NCBI RefSeq assembly: GCF_009389715.1
Contig: NC_052407.1
Coordinates: forward strand, 9,210,475-9,274,474
Length of the DNA stretch: 64,000 bases
Source of the DNA: Phoenix dactylifera
Taxonomy: Eukaryota; Streptophyta; Magnoliopsida; Arecales; Arecaceae
Direction: 5' to 3'
The notes under the pieces were generated by a model that was given only the letters and a program-made list of their open reading frames with translations, searched no databases and was not told the DNA's origin. This document shows positions 1 to 12,523 of the stretch, piece after piece (the stretch's first letter is position 1; each line of letters begins with the position of its first letter). A program made the translations under genes and the position numbers.

Positions 1-42
1 ATTTCTAGGAGGAAAAAAGCTTTTGGCGAACCAAACGAGCCC
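1..42. mobile_element. Tourist-like MITE, 3' end only
   Basis: The window opens inside an element that ends with CGAACCAAACGAGCCC, the same terminus as the two full elements at 8517-8950 and 18634-19117. Only the last 42 bases are present. The call rests on similarity to those two copies. Confidence 0.55.
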
Positions 43-359
43 TCATAGATTGCACGGGCTTCCCTTTTCTTTTAGAAGAAAGAAAGAAACCCCTTCTTCC
101 CCCTCAAGTTGAATTTGGGACCTCTCATATACGTTAGCCATAGAACTACTTTTAGGTTTAGTTAAAACCTAATACTTTCCATTGAAACAAAAAGGTCAAG
201 GGTGAAATAAAGTGCTCTCTTGACGGAAGAGGATTTATGGAATGATACATCTTTCTCCCAACTCATTTGCTTAAAAAAATGTCTCCCAACTCAAAAGAAG
301 CGTGTCAAGAATATGTGCGTGTGTGACCGGAAGAGAGATCCATAAAACTTTCAATAAAT

Positions 360-760
360 TGATAGCTCGTCCTTCCATTGACCCGACTATAACATTTAGT
401 CTCTGTTGGCTGGGACTCCTAGTCTCTTAACACCTGCCTCACGTTAGATTCGGCGCAGTTAAGTCGACAGCCTCAGTTTAATTTCCGGTTGCTAACGGTT
501 GTGCGTACTTATTCTTTGATACATACGTAGCTACAAATAACTGTGCACATGAACAATATGATTGTGAACGGGGATAACATAATTGTATACAAGAACTAGT
601 GTAAGTGTGTGCAAATCCTCTATAACTAGCACATGTGGAACTAAAAATTAAATGGTAATGGTCTAGGAACATCATGGTAAAAGACCGAATAAAGAAAGAA
701 CTGAGTATTAAATGGCGTAGAAGGAAGCTTGTCCAAAACTGGGATGAGGTCAGACGTGAA
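360..760. repeat. Dispersed repeat also found in TAR intron 1
   Basis: This stretch resembles the middle of intron 1 of the aminotransferase genes (about 40050-40500, 47400-47870 and 56850-57310). Shared landmarks in the same order are a CTCCATTGACC-like block, a TTTAGTC block, a run ending in AAGAACTA and a TTAAATGGTAATGG-like block. Similarity is patchy and diverged. I cannot assign a transposon class; a non-autonomous element is the likeliest explanation. Confidence 0.4.
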
Positions 761-1140
761 CCAGGTCTTTAGCATCCAACCATGATAGCTTTACCAATTG
801 TATTAGTTCGTCCCCGTAAAAGAGAGGTTCATGGATATTTCCTTCCCTATACTTGTCTTTCCTTTGAACTTTTGGAGGATTGTCTATGCCTAAACTTTGT
901 TCAATTAATACATGATTGAAACTTTCGTATTGAGAGAGGAAGCAATTGAATGTGCAATGATACCTAACTTAATTTTTGAAGGTATAGACAGTTTGTAGAG
1001 ATAATTTTCGTCCCATATATTTTTCTTCCCCGTATTTGTCCTTTACCAGAGTGGCAAGTTGGTTGAAGAGGATCTCATTTTTTGGTAGAAAAAGGGGATC
1101 TCTTTATTCAAAACTCAGCTATTAAGTAACTAGTTATTTA

Positions 1141-1376
1141 TAGGGGCGCAAATAGGTCTGGTTGGACCAGATCTTGAGTGACCCCGACCCGATCGGCCGG
1201 TTTTTTGTTTAGGTCATAATATTGGACCTACGCCTAACCTAATAAAAGATCGGGTCGGATCGGGTCAACGACTAAAATTTTTGACACAATAGGTTATTCG
1301 GATTGGGTCGGGTCTATATATAACCCAATCCCAACCCAAAAAAAAGGATTCAAGTCGCGTCCGGGTTGGATCCCTA
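1141..1376. mobile_element. hAT-like MITE (putative)
   Basis: A 236-bp stretch begins TAGGGGCGCAAAT and ends ATCCCTA, giving short TAGGG/CCCTA inverted ends. The interior is rich in GGGTCGGGT and AACCCAACCC motifs on both strands, a composition common in plant hAT-type MITEs. No clear 8-bp target-site duplication is visible, so boundaries and class are tentative. Confidence 0.35.
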
Positions 1377-2930
1377 TACTTGTGATTCCCTGTATTTGGT
1401 TTCTTTTATAATTAGTAAAAACTACAGAAAGCAGATTTTGGACGACCATACAAGTAAAAGTGCTTAAGCATCAAGGATTGATGCTCTTACAAACTAACCT
1501 AATAATAATAGGCTCAATCTTATTAGCTACACAAAAAATAAAAAAATTGTTTATGTATGCAATACTTTTTTTTTGAGTAGAAAAAATTTGCATCTATGTT
1601 AATTCTTTTACTCAGCAGTGATATCCCTTAAATTTGTTAGAATGCATCTACTATTATCTTTTTCTAAACATACTACTAGCAAAGCATACATGGGCCAAGA
1701 TGAGGAATATAGTTTTAATAATGACACAGCAAAGTTTAACAGCTGCAAAGGACTCATCATGAACCTATTTTCTTCCACATGACAAAGTTATACTATATTT
1801 TACTTTCATTGTTTTAAACTTCTTTCTTAGGAGAACAATATTCCCATTTAATGTAACCAACCTAAGCCTTAATATAAAATTCATGCCATTCGACAGTACA
1901 CAAAAATAGTCTCTTCCATTCCTCTCATCCTCAAACACAAGAAGAGATTAGAGAAATAGAGAGTTAGAATCCCTTAAGTACCCCTGTGGGTCAATGGTGC
2001 ACCAAATTTGGACCGGGTCATAGGATGGAGAACCCAAATATCAAACGGATCAGATGAGGTCGGAATTTAATACCATTTGCAGCATTAGTTATCCACCATA
2101 CAAGATTCCCTTCCCCTCTTATCAGCAGGATACCTTGATTCCCACAAAAAAATATATACCGAACAGAGGAAGAGCGAGTTGGACTCCAGCTCATACACAG
2201 CACGGCTATTTCCTTCCGATAAGAAGATGAGAACGGGCCCATTATCTTGAGTCTTATGTACACACAACTAACTCGTGGACTGAGCTCTTCTCCTAATCGG
2301 TTTTGGTACAGAATTCGCTATCCGTTAGGCTATCCTAGTCCAAATACCTGGACCAAATGGCTTCCATTTTTCCGTCTTGGAAACATCATAATTCCTATCG
2401 TCCATCCGAAAGTTGGTATATTGGTGCTTGAACACGGTAAGTTTCATGTGGTGGGGTACGTTATCCTAGGCCAAACCTGATTTGAACTCAAACCAGACGC
2501 CGAATCTTGCTGGAATTGGACCTAGTCGACCCGGAATATCTGGGATACCAGGATACTACTTGAATAAGAAATTAACCTTAGCCACCATTTGTGTTCCATG
2601 TATTCCATATTAAAATCCAAAGCCAACTTGAATAAATATAGGTCCACCGTGCACCTTGAGTGGACCACTCCTAAATCAAATCTGGTCATGACCTAAATTC
2701 TTTCTCCCTTCATGAAATCACTCCTAAATCAGATAAGAATAATAATATGCTACACTACGTATTGTAATTGGTTAGCTAACAGGGCAAACTATTTGGCTCT
2801 TATTAGAAATTTTTATTTCTTAGAGGAATTTTTTTTTTTTTAATATGACATAAGATGCATTGCGGATCTAGCTGCAAGATAGGCTAACTTTCATGTTTGG
2901 AGGCCTCCGGTAGGAATACAGGTTTTACAA
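1377..2930. other. Intergenic, no gene recognised
   Basis: AT-rich sequence with scattered short open frames that lack codon bias, splice context or recognisable domains. Positions 1980-2560 contain GACCGGGTC and GTCGACCCGG blocks reminiscent of the element at 1141-1376, probably an old repeat. Confidence 0.4.
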
Positions 2931-2934
2931 AAGG

Positions 2935-3107
2935 AAAAATTATGTTTTACACCGTATGCACCACCAACGTGGTTATGTATCATACCAATCATCTTGTCTC
3001 TTTCTGATGGGTTAATTACCAAGAAAAGCAATGAGATCCATAAAAAGGAGACGAGGTGATTGGTGTGGTGCATGGTTATGTGGTGCACACAGTAATTTCT
3101 CCCACAA
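2935..3107. mobile_element. Foldback MITE, copy A
   Basis: The left part, read in reverse complement, matches the right part: GAGACAAGATGATTGGTATG against GAGACGAGGTGATTGGTGTG, continuing through GGTGCATA/GGTGCACA to AATTTTTC/AATTTCTC. The element is therefore an inverted repeat with a loop of about 50 bp. A related foldback lies at 31822-31976. Confidence 0.5.
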
Positions 3108-3950
3108 AAGATTTGCAGTAGGGCGATCTCACTATCCACTAGATTGATATGGGTAATGCCCGGCGTGTGCTCCTTGCCACGCTCAACTTGGTCTGAGAGA
3201 GGTAGAGCTTCCCCTATCGGTTAACCTAGAAGGTTGCATGAAACAAGGGAGATTGAGACCCTGCAGTGCAGCTCCATCTACATGGATTTAAATAGTGTTG
3301 GAAAAATTTAAATGCGCACGCATCTCGAGATTCGTCCGCGTGCACGTTTGAATTTTGCCGTTTACGAAATCACCGCGGGAGCGTCCGCGGAAGGTGTGAA
3401 TGCATTCGCAAAATGACCAAAAAGCCCCTGCTTAAATACCCCTATAAATACCCCATATTTCATTCTAATCTGGGCACGAAAAATTAAAAAAAAATACTAG
3501 AAAAATTTTGAAAAAAAGTTCTTCCTCTTAGCCACTTCTGATTTTTATTTTTGCAATTCTATTTAATTTATTTTATTCTTTTTATTTCGTTCTTCGTTGG
3601 CTCTGTAAGTCCGATCGGGTTCGATTTAGCTTCTTCCGAGACATATCGAAGAAGAAGTTTAGGTTCGTCGTATCTCTGAGAAAGATTGTCGGAAGACCCG
3701 TATGTGGGGGCAAACACTTTTTTGGGACAGTGTCTTTGCGCTTCAACTTGCCTTCAATCAAGCTATTTCCTCTAACTTTGATTTTAAATTTAGTATTAGT
3801 AGATCCGTAGGATTTGTAATTTTGTGATTTAAATTTATTAAATGAATAGATTTATTTTGTGCTAGAATAGATTTCTTTTATGATAAAATAGATTTATTTT
3901 GATCCCAAATAAAATATATATTATTCCGTTTAAGATTTTCTATTAATTGT
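3108..3950. other. Unassigned repeat-like DNA with an LTR-like TATA region
   Basis: No gene is recognised. A CCCTATAAATACCCC motif at about 3440-3455 follows a GC-richer block and precedes a T-rich, CTTCTTCCGAG-containing segment. This layout resembles the U3/R region of a plant LTR. No matching second LTR was found, so this is a suggestion only. Confidence 0.25.
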
Positions 3951-4343
3951 AATTACTAGATTTATTAGTTCTTTGGTACTTTTGGCAGTGTAATAAATGT
4001 CATACAGCCTTTCAGAAAGGGCACCTATAATTCTATGGATGCAATGATAGTCTATCTCATCAGGTATCCTAGAGGATGTGCTGGTGGAGACAAAAAGTTC
4101 AGTTTGAGAGGAGGATGAACTCCGATTTGGGTTTGGGTTTTAGCGAGTAGCGGGTTGTGAAGTAGTTGGGTTGGACCCGTTATTAACTTCAGTAGTGCTC
4201 TCATCTATAGTTGAGATCAACCCTAGTGTGGTGAACCAGAACCGCATTTGGTTCTGCCACCTTCTAAAGTTATGACCATCAAAATTTTCAGGTTTAGCAC
4301 TAACATGATCACTAGTGTTAGAGGCCATAGGTTTAAGGTTATA
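3950..4343 (-). pseudogene. Copia-type retrotransposon gag, truncated
   Basis: Reading the minus strand from ATG 4341-4343, the protein opens MASNTSDHVSAKPENFDGHN and continues with a W-containing block, RRWQNQMRFWFTTLGL. This is the typical N-terminus of Ty1/Copia gag polyproteins. Further along, at about 3955-4080, frames still read IIGALSERLYDIYYTAKSTK, matching the next conserved gag block (ALSxRLYDVY..KTAKE). Stops and frame changes interrupt it, and nothing of protease, integrase or RT follows, so only a gag remnant survives. TCTTTGATACTA at about 4539-4550 may be a decayed complement of the initiator-tRNA primer-binding site (9 of 12 matches by eye). Confidence 0.75.
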
Positions 4344-4680
4344 AAGAAGGGACGAAAACCTGAATAAAGACAAAAAGTTTATGTCAAAAAATTGCACTAA
4401 AATTTGTATTGAATTTTGATTATCTAGTTGATATATCCAAAAAAAATAATAGCCAGATTAGCTCCATATGGTGGTGGAGTACTAGGCTCACTTAAGTATC
4501 AGTCTTTCTTAGGCACATATGCCTTTTTGACAAGTTTTTCTTTGATACTATTAATTAGTGGATATAATCACTAGAAATCACACAAATTCATTTTTTACAA
4601 AAGCCTAAGTGCAAATTTAAATTGGTTATTTGTGTATCAATCAATTTTTGAATTTTCAATTTGTATTTTTCGAATTAGTA

Positions 4681-5062
4681 ATAATTGATTACTAATTTAG
4701 TATTAGCAAATCAATTATTGTAATTGAGATGTGGAATGTCAATTCAATGAATTATATAATTTATTACCTCATTAGAATAATTGATTACTAATTTTGTGCT
4801 AGCAAATCAATTATTGTAATTGAGATCTAAAATATCAATCTAATGAATTATATAATTTATTATCTTATTAGAATAATTGATTACTAATTTTGTGCTAACA
4901 AATCAATTATTATAATTGAGATCTAAAATGTCAATCCAATGAATTATATAATTTATTATCTTATTATAATAATTGATTACTAATTTTGTGCTAGCAAATC
5001 AATTATTGAGATCTAAAATGTCAATCTAATAAATTATATGATTTATTATTTTATTAGAATAA
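4681..5062. repeat. 96-bp tandem repeat, four copies
   Basis: The landmark ATAATTGATTACTAATTT recurs at 4681, 4777, 4873 and 4969, with a shorter remnant at 5059. The period is 96 bp, and the last full copy is 90 bp because it lacks TGTAAT. Each unit contains CAAATCAATTATT and AATTATATAATTTATTA. The array is about 80% AT and lies behind the gag remnant. Confidence 0.85.
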
Positions 5063-5277
5063 TTGATTAAGATTAATAAGTTAATTCAATGAATTAATTA
5101 TTATGTATTAACCAATTTTCAAATTTTTTATTTCATTGGGATCTAAAAATTACTCTTTGATGAGTCCAAATGGAGGTATAATAAATCTCATGGAGGTTAA
5201 ACAAATTATTATCTTTTAGAATGATTTATTGAATTATATATTACTAATAAAAAAATAAACATACACTTTTTTGAATT

Positions 5278-5365
5278 GTTAGCAATATATCACCTAAATA
5301 AATAAATAAATCTAATAATTGCAATTAATAGGTTTATTTATTTATTTAAGTGATATATTGCTAAC
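5278..5365. repeat. Long hairpin: inverted repeat with 36-bp arms
   Basis: Arm 1 (5278-5313) starts GTTAGCAATATATCAC and runs into an AAAT repeat. Arm 2 (5330-5365) is its reverse complement, ending GTGATATATTGCTAAC, with two mismatches over 36 bp. The loop is 16 bp. This could be a foldback transposon remnant; no target-site duplication was resolved. Confidence 0.8.
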
Positions 5366-5369
5366 AAAT

Positions 5370-8300
5370 AGGCCCTACTTGGTTCCATTTTTCTTAACCA
5401 TTGTTTAATGATACTTACTTTAGGAGACTCAAACCAGTCGGCACCTCAAAATCCACTTGAGATCTTAAAATTTAAGCAATAGTGATATAAAAATGGATGC
5501 CATAAGAATGTGAGGCTACCAAGCACCGTATGCTTGTTTTTGTAAGAAAATATAAGATATATAAATAAATCTACTTGTCTCTGTACTCTTTAACTTCATT
5601 ATTAAAAAATTTCACATATTGTGCTCGCTTAAGCTTTTGGGACAAATTGTGATTTCAACCTTTTTTTCCAAAAAAGGTTGAATTTGGTAGGCTTTTGGTT
5701 GCAATCTATATCATCATATAATAGCCTAATGTTTCTCCATGAGTGATCCTCGAACACCCTTCCTCCATTTGCATCAAAAAAGAGCAATGCTACGATAACA
5801 GAAAAATAGTTCGGTCCAACCGTGTTTGATCGCTTAAAATGGGGGGAGAAGACTTTTTCTCTCTCTCGACACACGTTCTTTCGCTCCGTTATTTTGCCAG
5901 TTGTAACTGCACGTTGATGTAATGGGAAGACAGCCACGTAGCACCTAATCTCACATTCTACGTATTGAAATATTCGTCCTTAATTGCAAAGAAGATTTAA
6001 GTTCAAATTCAAAATCTTTCCTTCCATCCCTAATTGGCTACAAATCCTTCTATCTATTCATTAATTGGCTACAAATTTGAAAGTCACTCAAATTCAGATC
6101 CTTCCATCTATCACTGATTGACAACAAATCTACTGGAGGCAAGTCCTTTCATCTATTCACTAATTGACTACAAATTTGCTGGTGACTCAAATTCAAAGAA
6201 TCTTGGCATCTTCCATCGATTGGTTCTAAATTGCTGGTGATTCTAATTTGCTGGTGCATCTTTTGCAATGTTTTTGACTTTTTGGCATGTTTTTGACTTT
6301 TTGGCATGTTTTTGACTTTTTGGCATCGTGTATCTTTCAAAATCTGTGCACTCTTTGTGGTGCAAAAGATGCACTGCAATCATGTTGCAGCAATATTGTC
6401 TCCCTAATTCAAGGGATATGACTTTATTCTTGTACATATACACACCGTGTATAATAAATATAGATTTTTCCATTCCAATATTTAATACTATGCATCCATT
6501 GGATTGTTTGGCTAGTGCTACATCGGGTACATAGGCCGCTCCCAAGCATGAGAGAAAGCCAATTTTTAAACAAATAATATTTTTCTCCATAAAGAAATTT
6601 ATTATATCTCTCCAAAAAAATAAAAAGACAAGAAACTCTCACAAACTCTATTTTGTAAAGGTCGTTGTCATGCTTTTGTTTTGTTTTGTCAGTCAGAGGA
6701 TTTGATGAATTATCAAGAAAAAAACACTTTAGTCCTTATGAAACTATATCACTCTTTTTTTTTTTGTGTGTGAATTTGCTCTCTTAAAGGTTGGCCTTGA
6801 AGAATTAGGTTGAATCTAAATTTTTTTGGTTAAAATCGGTTGAATTAAATCAATCGAGTATGTATAAATACATTCATAGGAATCAAAAAAAAAAAAAAAA
6901 ATGAGTTGGATCAACTCCACTTCTGAAAGCAACAAATACAAAATAGAAAGAGAAAATTTAGACATGTTAGTTGCCATATGGGCTCACCACCGAATGCGTG
7001 GGCACTTGTCCGAGCATGTGTTTGGTTCAAGTTATTTCGTGTACGGGGCCGGTTGAGTCTAGCAGTTAACAAGTAATTTTGATGTTCAAATGATTTGTGG
7101 GGGCAGCCAATTAATGATATACTGATATGCGTACATTAGATGCATGTGCGATATAGATAAGAGTTAGATTCGCCGTTTTAATATCAGATTCCTTACTGAT
7201 GCTATACTAAAATAGTATCGATACAGTACAATATGAAATTTTTTGGCATACCGAGTATCTTTATATCATCCGTATCGAACCAGTATGGTATGTTTTATAT
7301 CATCTGATGTAGATTAGTACGGCGTACCATGCGTAGGGTGTATCAAATCTTTTGTATCTTTAAGTGTGTTAATTAAACTCATATGAATCAAGTTAACTAT
7401 TTATCAATTAATTAACTAGTTATTCCTTCAATGTTAGGCTTGATTAATACTGCCTTCCATATCAGTGAATGATTGATTTGGATGGAATTTGAAACCCACG
7501 GCCATTGACAACCTTAGCTAGTTAGTTTTGGTATTATATATTAGCTAACCAGTAGATTCTAAAAATCACAAGTTGTTAGAAAATAGATCAATAAGATGAA
7601 ACGATACAAAAAAAAAAAGTACAACATGGAGCTTATGTTGCATAAAATTATTAACAAGCATTGGACTTACTCAACTTCTCTTATTAAGTCACCGAGATTT
7701 GCCATATCATAGGTATTCATTGGAGAATATTTCAAATATTATTGTGAGGCTACAAATAAATTTTTAGTGTCAGAAATGCTAAAATTTCAAATATTCGTGT
7801 CAAACGCTGAAATTGTTACAAGGTCGCTTTGGTGTAGTTTATGGCGATTATTGATTTATTGATTGGACAAATAACAGGAATATCATATAATCACTTAAGT
7901 TATTTGTTGAATTTACCATAATAGATGTACTGAGCAAGTTAAGCATGCATAATATGTTTCTTTATTTGTTTGTTTTAGAGGAGAACAGTAAACATTTAGC
8001 CTTCATAATTAATTACTCAAATAATATCTAAATAGATTCACCTATTAGTAAGAAATTTAAGTATGGAGATTTGATGAGAAATTTCAAAAGTTTCCCGGAA
8101 ACAAATAAAGCTTCTTACTTCTAAAAAAAAATTAAAAGAAAAAAAATCAACGCGAAAACCAGACCATTACACCTATAAATTAAGAGAATCATAATAAGAT
8201 ATTATATATATATGGCTTAAAAGAAGAGAGAGAGAAAAAAACAAAAAAAAGCAAAGGATATCGCTCATATCAAATGTCTCTGAATGCATCTTGTACTCCC

Positions 8301-8510
8301 CTAAAATTCCACGTCATTCCATCGTTGACGAAGAAGTTGTGCTAAATTTTTTTATCATTCCATTGTTGACCAACTAAAGGAAACAAAACGTCATTTTAAA
8401 AGACTCGGTTTGCATTCTAACGTCTCGATACATCACGACAATTCTCGCGGGCCAACATATCTACTTTCTACAAGTTCGCGCATCCCTGTCGGAACCCTGA
8501 ACCAATGGCA
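5370..8510. other. Intergenic, no gene recognised
   Basis: AT-rich sequence. It holds a short tandem array: three copies of a 19-bp unit, ATGTTTTTGACTTTTTGGC, at 6268-6324. Around 5990-6240 there are repeated TGGCTACAAAT and CAAATTCA motifs. Positions 7150-7340 hold repeated GTATCGAACC and TATGGTATG motifs typical of old dispersed repeats. Open frames here (for example 5629-5937 minus) show no family features. Confidence 0.4.
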
Positions 8511-8516
8511 ATCCAA

Positions 8517-8950
8517 GGCCCGTTTGGATCGCGAAAAAAAAAACAGAGAAAAAGTGTGGTCAATAAAAAAATAATGAGATGCTTTTTATTTGGTTGAAGT
8601 TTTCAAAGAAGAAAGATGAGAAAGTTGTATTCCCATAAAAATATGATTTCCACATTTCATGAAAAAGTAGAATCAACTTCATTTTTTTCTCCAAAAAGCC
8701 CTTCAACATTAAAAAAATATTAAAGAGCTATTAAAAATCTAATTTTTATTAAGGGTATAATAGGAATTATACATAACTTTATCAGAAAAGTGAATGGTTA
8801 ACCAAACATAAGCATTTTGGAAATTTGTCATTTTTCCATGGTCAACCAAATATGCCAAAAGTACTTTTCTACACATTCTCTTCTTAGGAATCTGATTCCA
8901 TTAATCATATTCTTAGGAGGAAAAATGCTTTCTACGAACCAAACGAGCCC
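8517..8950 (+). mobile_element. Tourist-like MITE, full length
   Basis: This 434-bp element has imperfect inverted ends (GGCCCGTTTGGATCGCG and CGAACCAAACGAGCCC) and is flanked by the 3-bp direct repeat CAA (8514-8516 and 8951-8953). Its interior aligns with the reverse complement of the element at 18634-19117, with shared GTGTGGTCAA, AATAATGAGATGC and GTTGTATTCCCAT blocks. A GGGCTCGTTTGG-type terminus and 3-bp duplication suit the PIF/Harbinger (Tourist) group, although the usual target is TWA. Confidence 0.7.
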
Positions 8951-11038
8951 CAAGTAAAAAAAACAAAAAAAAAAAAGAGCCAAGCCCACCTCCACACGTG
9001 TGGAGCGCAGGATGGACGGTGGGCACTGTTTGGGTGGCTCCAAAGGTCCATGCTTCCCTTGCTTCGGCCATGGGAGGTCCAAAATATTTGATGCAGTAAA
9101 AACGTGTCGCTCAGGCGTCTGCACATGATGTGTGACATATAATGATATATATTTGTCGTGAAAGTTGTTTGAATCCAAGAATTTTGAAGCCATCTATGTC
9201 AAAGTTGGCAAAGAATCCTAAATAGATCTACTTGTAGGGCCTCCATTTCCTAAGGCCTCCCCCTCAATTGAGAGAATGCTTTCATAACAATTTAAGATTT
9301 CACCCAAAATAGCTAACCCAAATATATTATTTGGGTTATTTGATTTTACTCAAGTACCTAAGATCTACCTAACAAATTACCGATATGGGATTAAATGAAC
9401 GTTTGCACGAATCCTCACATGTTTCTTCTGTTTAAGTTTTGGCGACCTCGTAAAACTAAGGGTTCAAACTTATTCAAATCTAGTCACAAACACTAGAATC
9501 GGTTCGTAGTCAGTCTCCATAAATCTATGTTGCAATGTCTTCAGACTCGCTCAAATGCTAATTGTAACAACCTACAATCTCATTCAAAATAGTTAGTTAG
9601 GAAATATTATTTAGATTCTTTGATCCTGTATAAGTATTCAAGATCTACCGAGCGAATAACCGATGTGGAACTAAATACATGCACGTATGAGTCCTCACAC
9701 CTTTATATTTTGTAATTACTTCATAAAGTATCATATGTTTGCTTAAGATGCAAGATTCTTGTAAATAACAAAATATCTCAGATATATATAAAATGTAACA
9801 CGCGTCAAAATAAAGGGGCATAACAATAATTAAGTATTTTAGGAGAATCCCCGTTGCTTGCATGGCCCCATTTAAGCATAATAGAATCTTGTGTGAAGAT
9901 TTTAACTCGGCGACTTTTCTTTCTTTCTTTCTTTTATTTTTTTATTTTAGCCACGATTTCTTTTTCTAACATCTTCTATATAAGACATTATTATTTTTGG
10001 AGACTAAAATAACAACAAGAAACATTTTTTTCTGAAGCTAACATAGGGATGGATTATTTGCCTCAAATAGCATGGGATCCTGAGCAGCTAAACTTTTGAA
10101 ATCTTCCTTGAAAACGTGACTAAGGAACTTGCTAACCTAGCTTGAAAGCTCCGATGAAAACTTAGGAGTTAATTGAATTTTTGTGAATCCCATTAATAAA
10201 AGTTCTATTCGAGTGTTGTAAAACAGATTCAATAAAATAAAACTTCGCCCATTCCTTTTTTTTTTACCACTTTGTTTCATGTTCAATTTTTCTCTCATCT
10301 TCAAGTATCCTTGATAAACATAAGTGGTCGCATTAGTTAATTAAATTTTAAATATTTTTTAGACATATCCTGCCATCTGAATATCTGTTTCACTGATCGT
10401 TGGATTTACTTCCCTACACATGTTTAAATATTAAAATAGCATTCCTATTCATAGCTACAGCTTGACATAAAACTCTTAAGCTATATATTGCAAATAATAC
10501 ACCACATTCTCTCCTTTAAATATAACCAATTTTATCAAATTACTAAGATGATGGCAGAATATATTCTCTTTAGAAGCCGCAAAGCTACCCTTGAATTGAA
10601 CTCAACAAAAATATCCATAAAATTAAGATAACGATCACTTTTGCTTGATATTCGCAATCATGATAATATTCTCAATCAAATCCGATGATGACGGTCACAT
10701 CCTAAATACTCTATGTAGGCCGAATTGTATCATAGTACGAAGTACCTAGCTGTCTCCTTAGTTCATGAGCATGTGTCATTCTATTTTATTTTCCTTGTTA
10801 CATTCATATTCCATGAGTTTGAGGATGAGATTCCTATCTAATCAATAAAGAAAGCATCGTCTCCTTGCTTAAAAGTAACTCTAAGACACGGAAACATATG
10901 ATAATATCACTACTCATTCCCGTTTTTGTACTTTTGAACTATTTCATTTTTTTTCTTTCTTCCTTGTAAATTTTTTGGAGCTCTCTTATAGCGGCGACAA
11001 GTAATTTTAGTGTGAAAATATATTAAACCAGAAAAGAA
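8951..11038. other. Intergenic, no gene recognised
   Basis: AT-rich DNA. Two similar blocks, around 9230-9400 and 9560-9680, share CTAAGATCTACC/CAAGATCTACCGA and CGATATGGGATTAAAT/CGATGTGGAACTAAAT, suggesting an old duplication or a two-copy repeat. Nothing else is assignable. Confidence 0.35.
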
Positions 11039-12133
11039 TAGGGTTGTAAACTATGCACATTAGAGTAGCTATGTTTGACCTGGATGGACTCAAGGCCAAC
11101 TCATTGCTGATCTAGTCAGATCAATAGAATGAATTTTAGACCCAGCAGGTCATTCAAATTAGATCGGGGTCAAGTTTGATATGAACCCAATCTGAAATAT
11201 TTGAATTCCAATCAGGACTAGAAAAGATTCGCAGTTTGAGCCAGGTATCTTACTATTCTTTTATATATAAATATAATATTACTAAAAAAATTAAAATAAA
11301 ACTAAAATGAATTAACTTAAACTTGAATTTTCATTCAACAAAATTAATTTCATGCATGTAATTGATTGTATGAATATCATTTCAAAATAATATTTGCATG
11401 TATACCCTCGTAAAACTCTGTTATTGTACAAATGTCCGTAATATAATGGGTGTTCGAACGGTGTTAAGAAAAATCATATTTATATTAATTAAAACTAAAA
11501 TAAAATTTTAAAATTATGCTATTGTCCCTGTCTTTTTTCTCTACTATCGAGATCGCGATCTATTTGCATACTACCCATTAAGAGTATTTTAGTCATTTTA
11601 ATTTGAAACCGTTAATTTTTTAATGTCGTTAGATAGTATGGGTGCATATGCAAAAATAAAAATAAAAAAAGGATAGAATGGCAAAACAAGTGTTTTACGA
11701 GAGCATACATGCAAATATCAATTTTGGAAAGGTATTAATACAAAATTCGATATTTAGGAGGGTATTCATGGAAAAAAAAATCAATGTTTAAATATAACTA
11801 AATGAAACTATGTCAGAGGAGATTTTTAATATAAATGGAAGTTTATTTAATTAATTGGAAAGGATATTTATGGTAAAGGAAAGAATCTCTTGCAGATTCG
11901 GGTTTTTGAATTGGGTCAGAGTGGATTCGGGTTAGATCAGGTTCATTGCTTGTTGATCCAAACTAGATCCGGGTTGGGGTGAAAAGTACATAACCCGTGC
12001 TCGGCCGAAATTTAGACGGGTCCAACTTTTGATTTGAGGATTGTCTCAACTTGACTCATAGGTCTCAATACCGGATCTAACCGGGCTGGGAAAATGCCGG
12101 GTCATGGGTCAACCCGACCCAGTTGCAGCCCTA
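11039..12133. mobile_element. hAT-like non-autonomous element (putative)
   Basis: The segment starts TAGGGTTGTAAAC and ends GTTGCAGCCCTA, forming short inverted ends of the hAT TAGGG(T/C)TG(T/C)AA type. Both subterminal regions are rich in GGGTCAAG and GACCCAG motifs. The middle is AT-rich with no transposase. No 8-bp target duplication is evident, so an old element or coincidence both remain possible. Confidence 0.35.
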
Positions 12134-12523
12134 AATTCGCATTTCGCACGGCAGTGGCGTATCTACTGAGTCCACGCGCCCGAGTATAGCCATTTGTGGC
12201 ACCTCCCAAGTCCCGATATATGCCAGCCTTGTTCCACGAAGAAAGGGAAAGGAGATAAAAGTCCGTGCTCGCGTCCCGTCTCCTTCCTCTCTGCTCTCTT
12301 AGCGCGTTATCCACGCGAAGTTTCTTCGTCTTCGGTCAACCCCGTTCCCCCCCTTACCTTCTCTGCCAATTTCTCCCACCCTCCCACCTCCTCTTCCCAT
12401 CTTCCACTCTCCCACGCGTTCCTTAGAAGAATTCGAAGACGAAGCGTAGGAAGAAGTCTCCAAAATCTCGACTTCCGGCTCTTTCGGTTTTTGAGATCCC
12501 GAGATCATCCGACGGCGGCGGCG

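Noticed and set aside
4681..5062. CRISPR-like spaced repeats
   Set aside because: The 96-bp array has no unique spacers between short repeats, and the DNA is plant nuclear.
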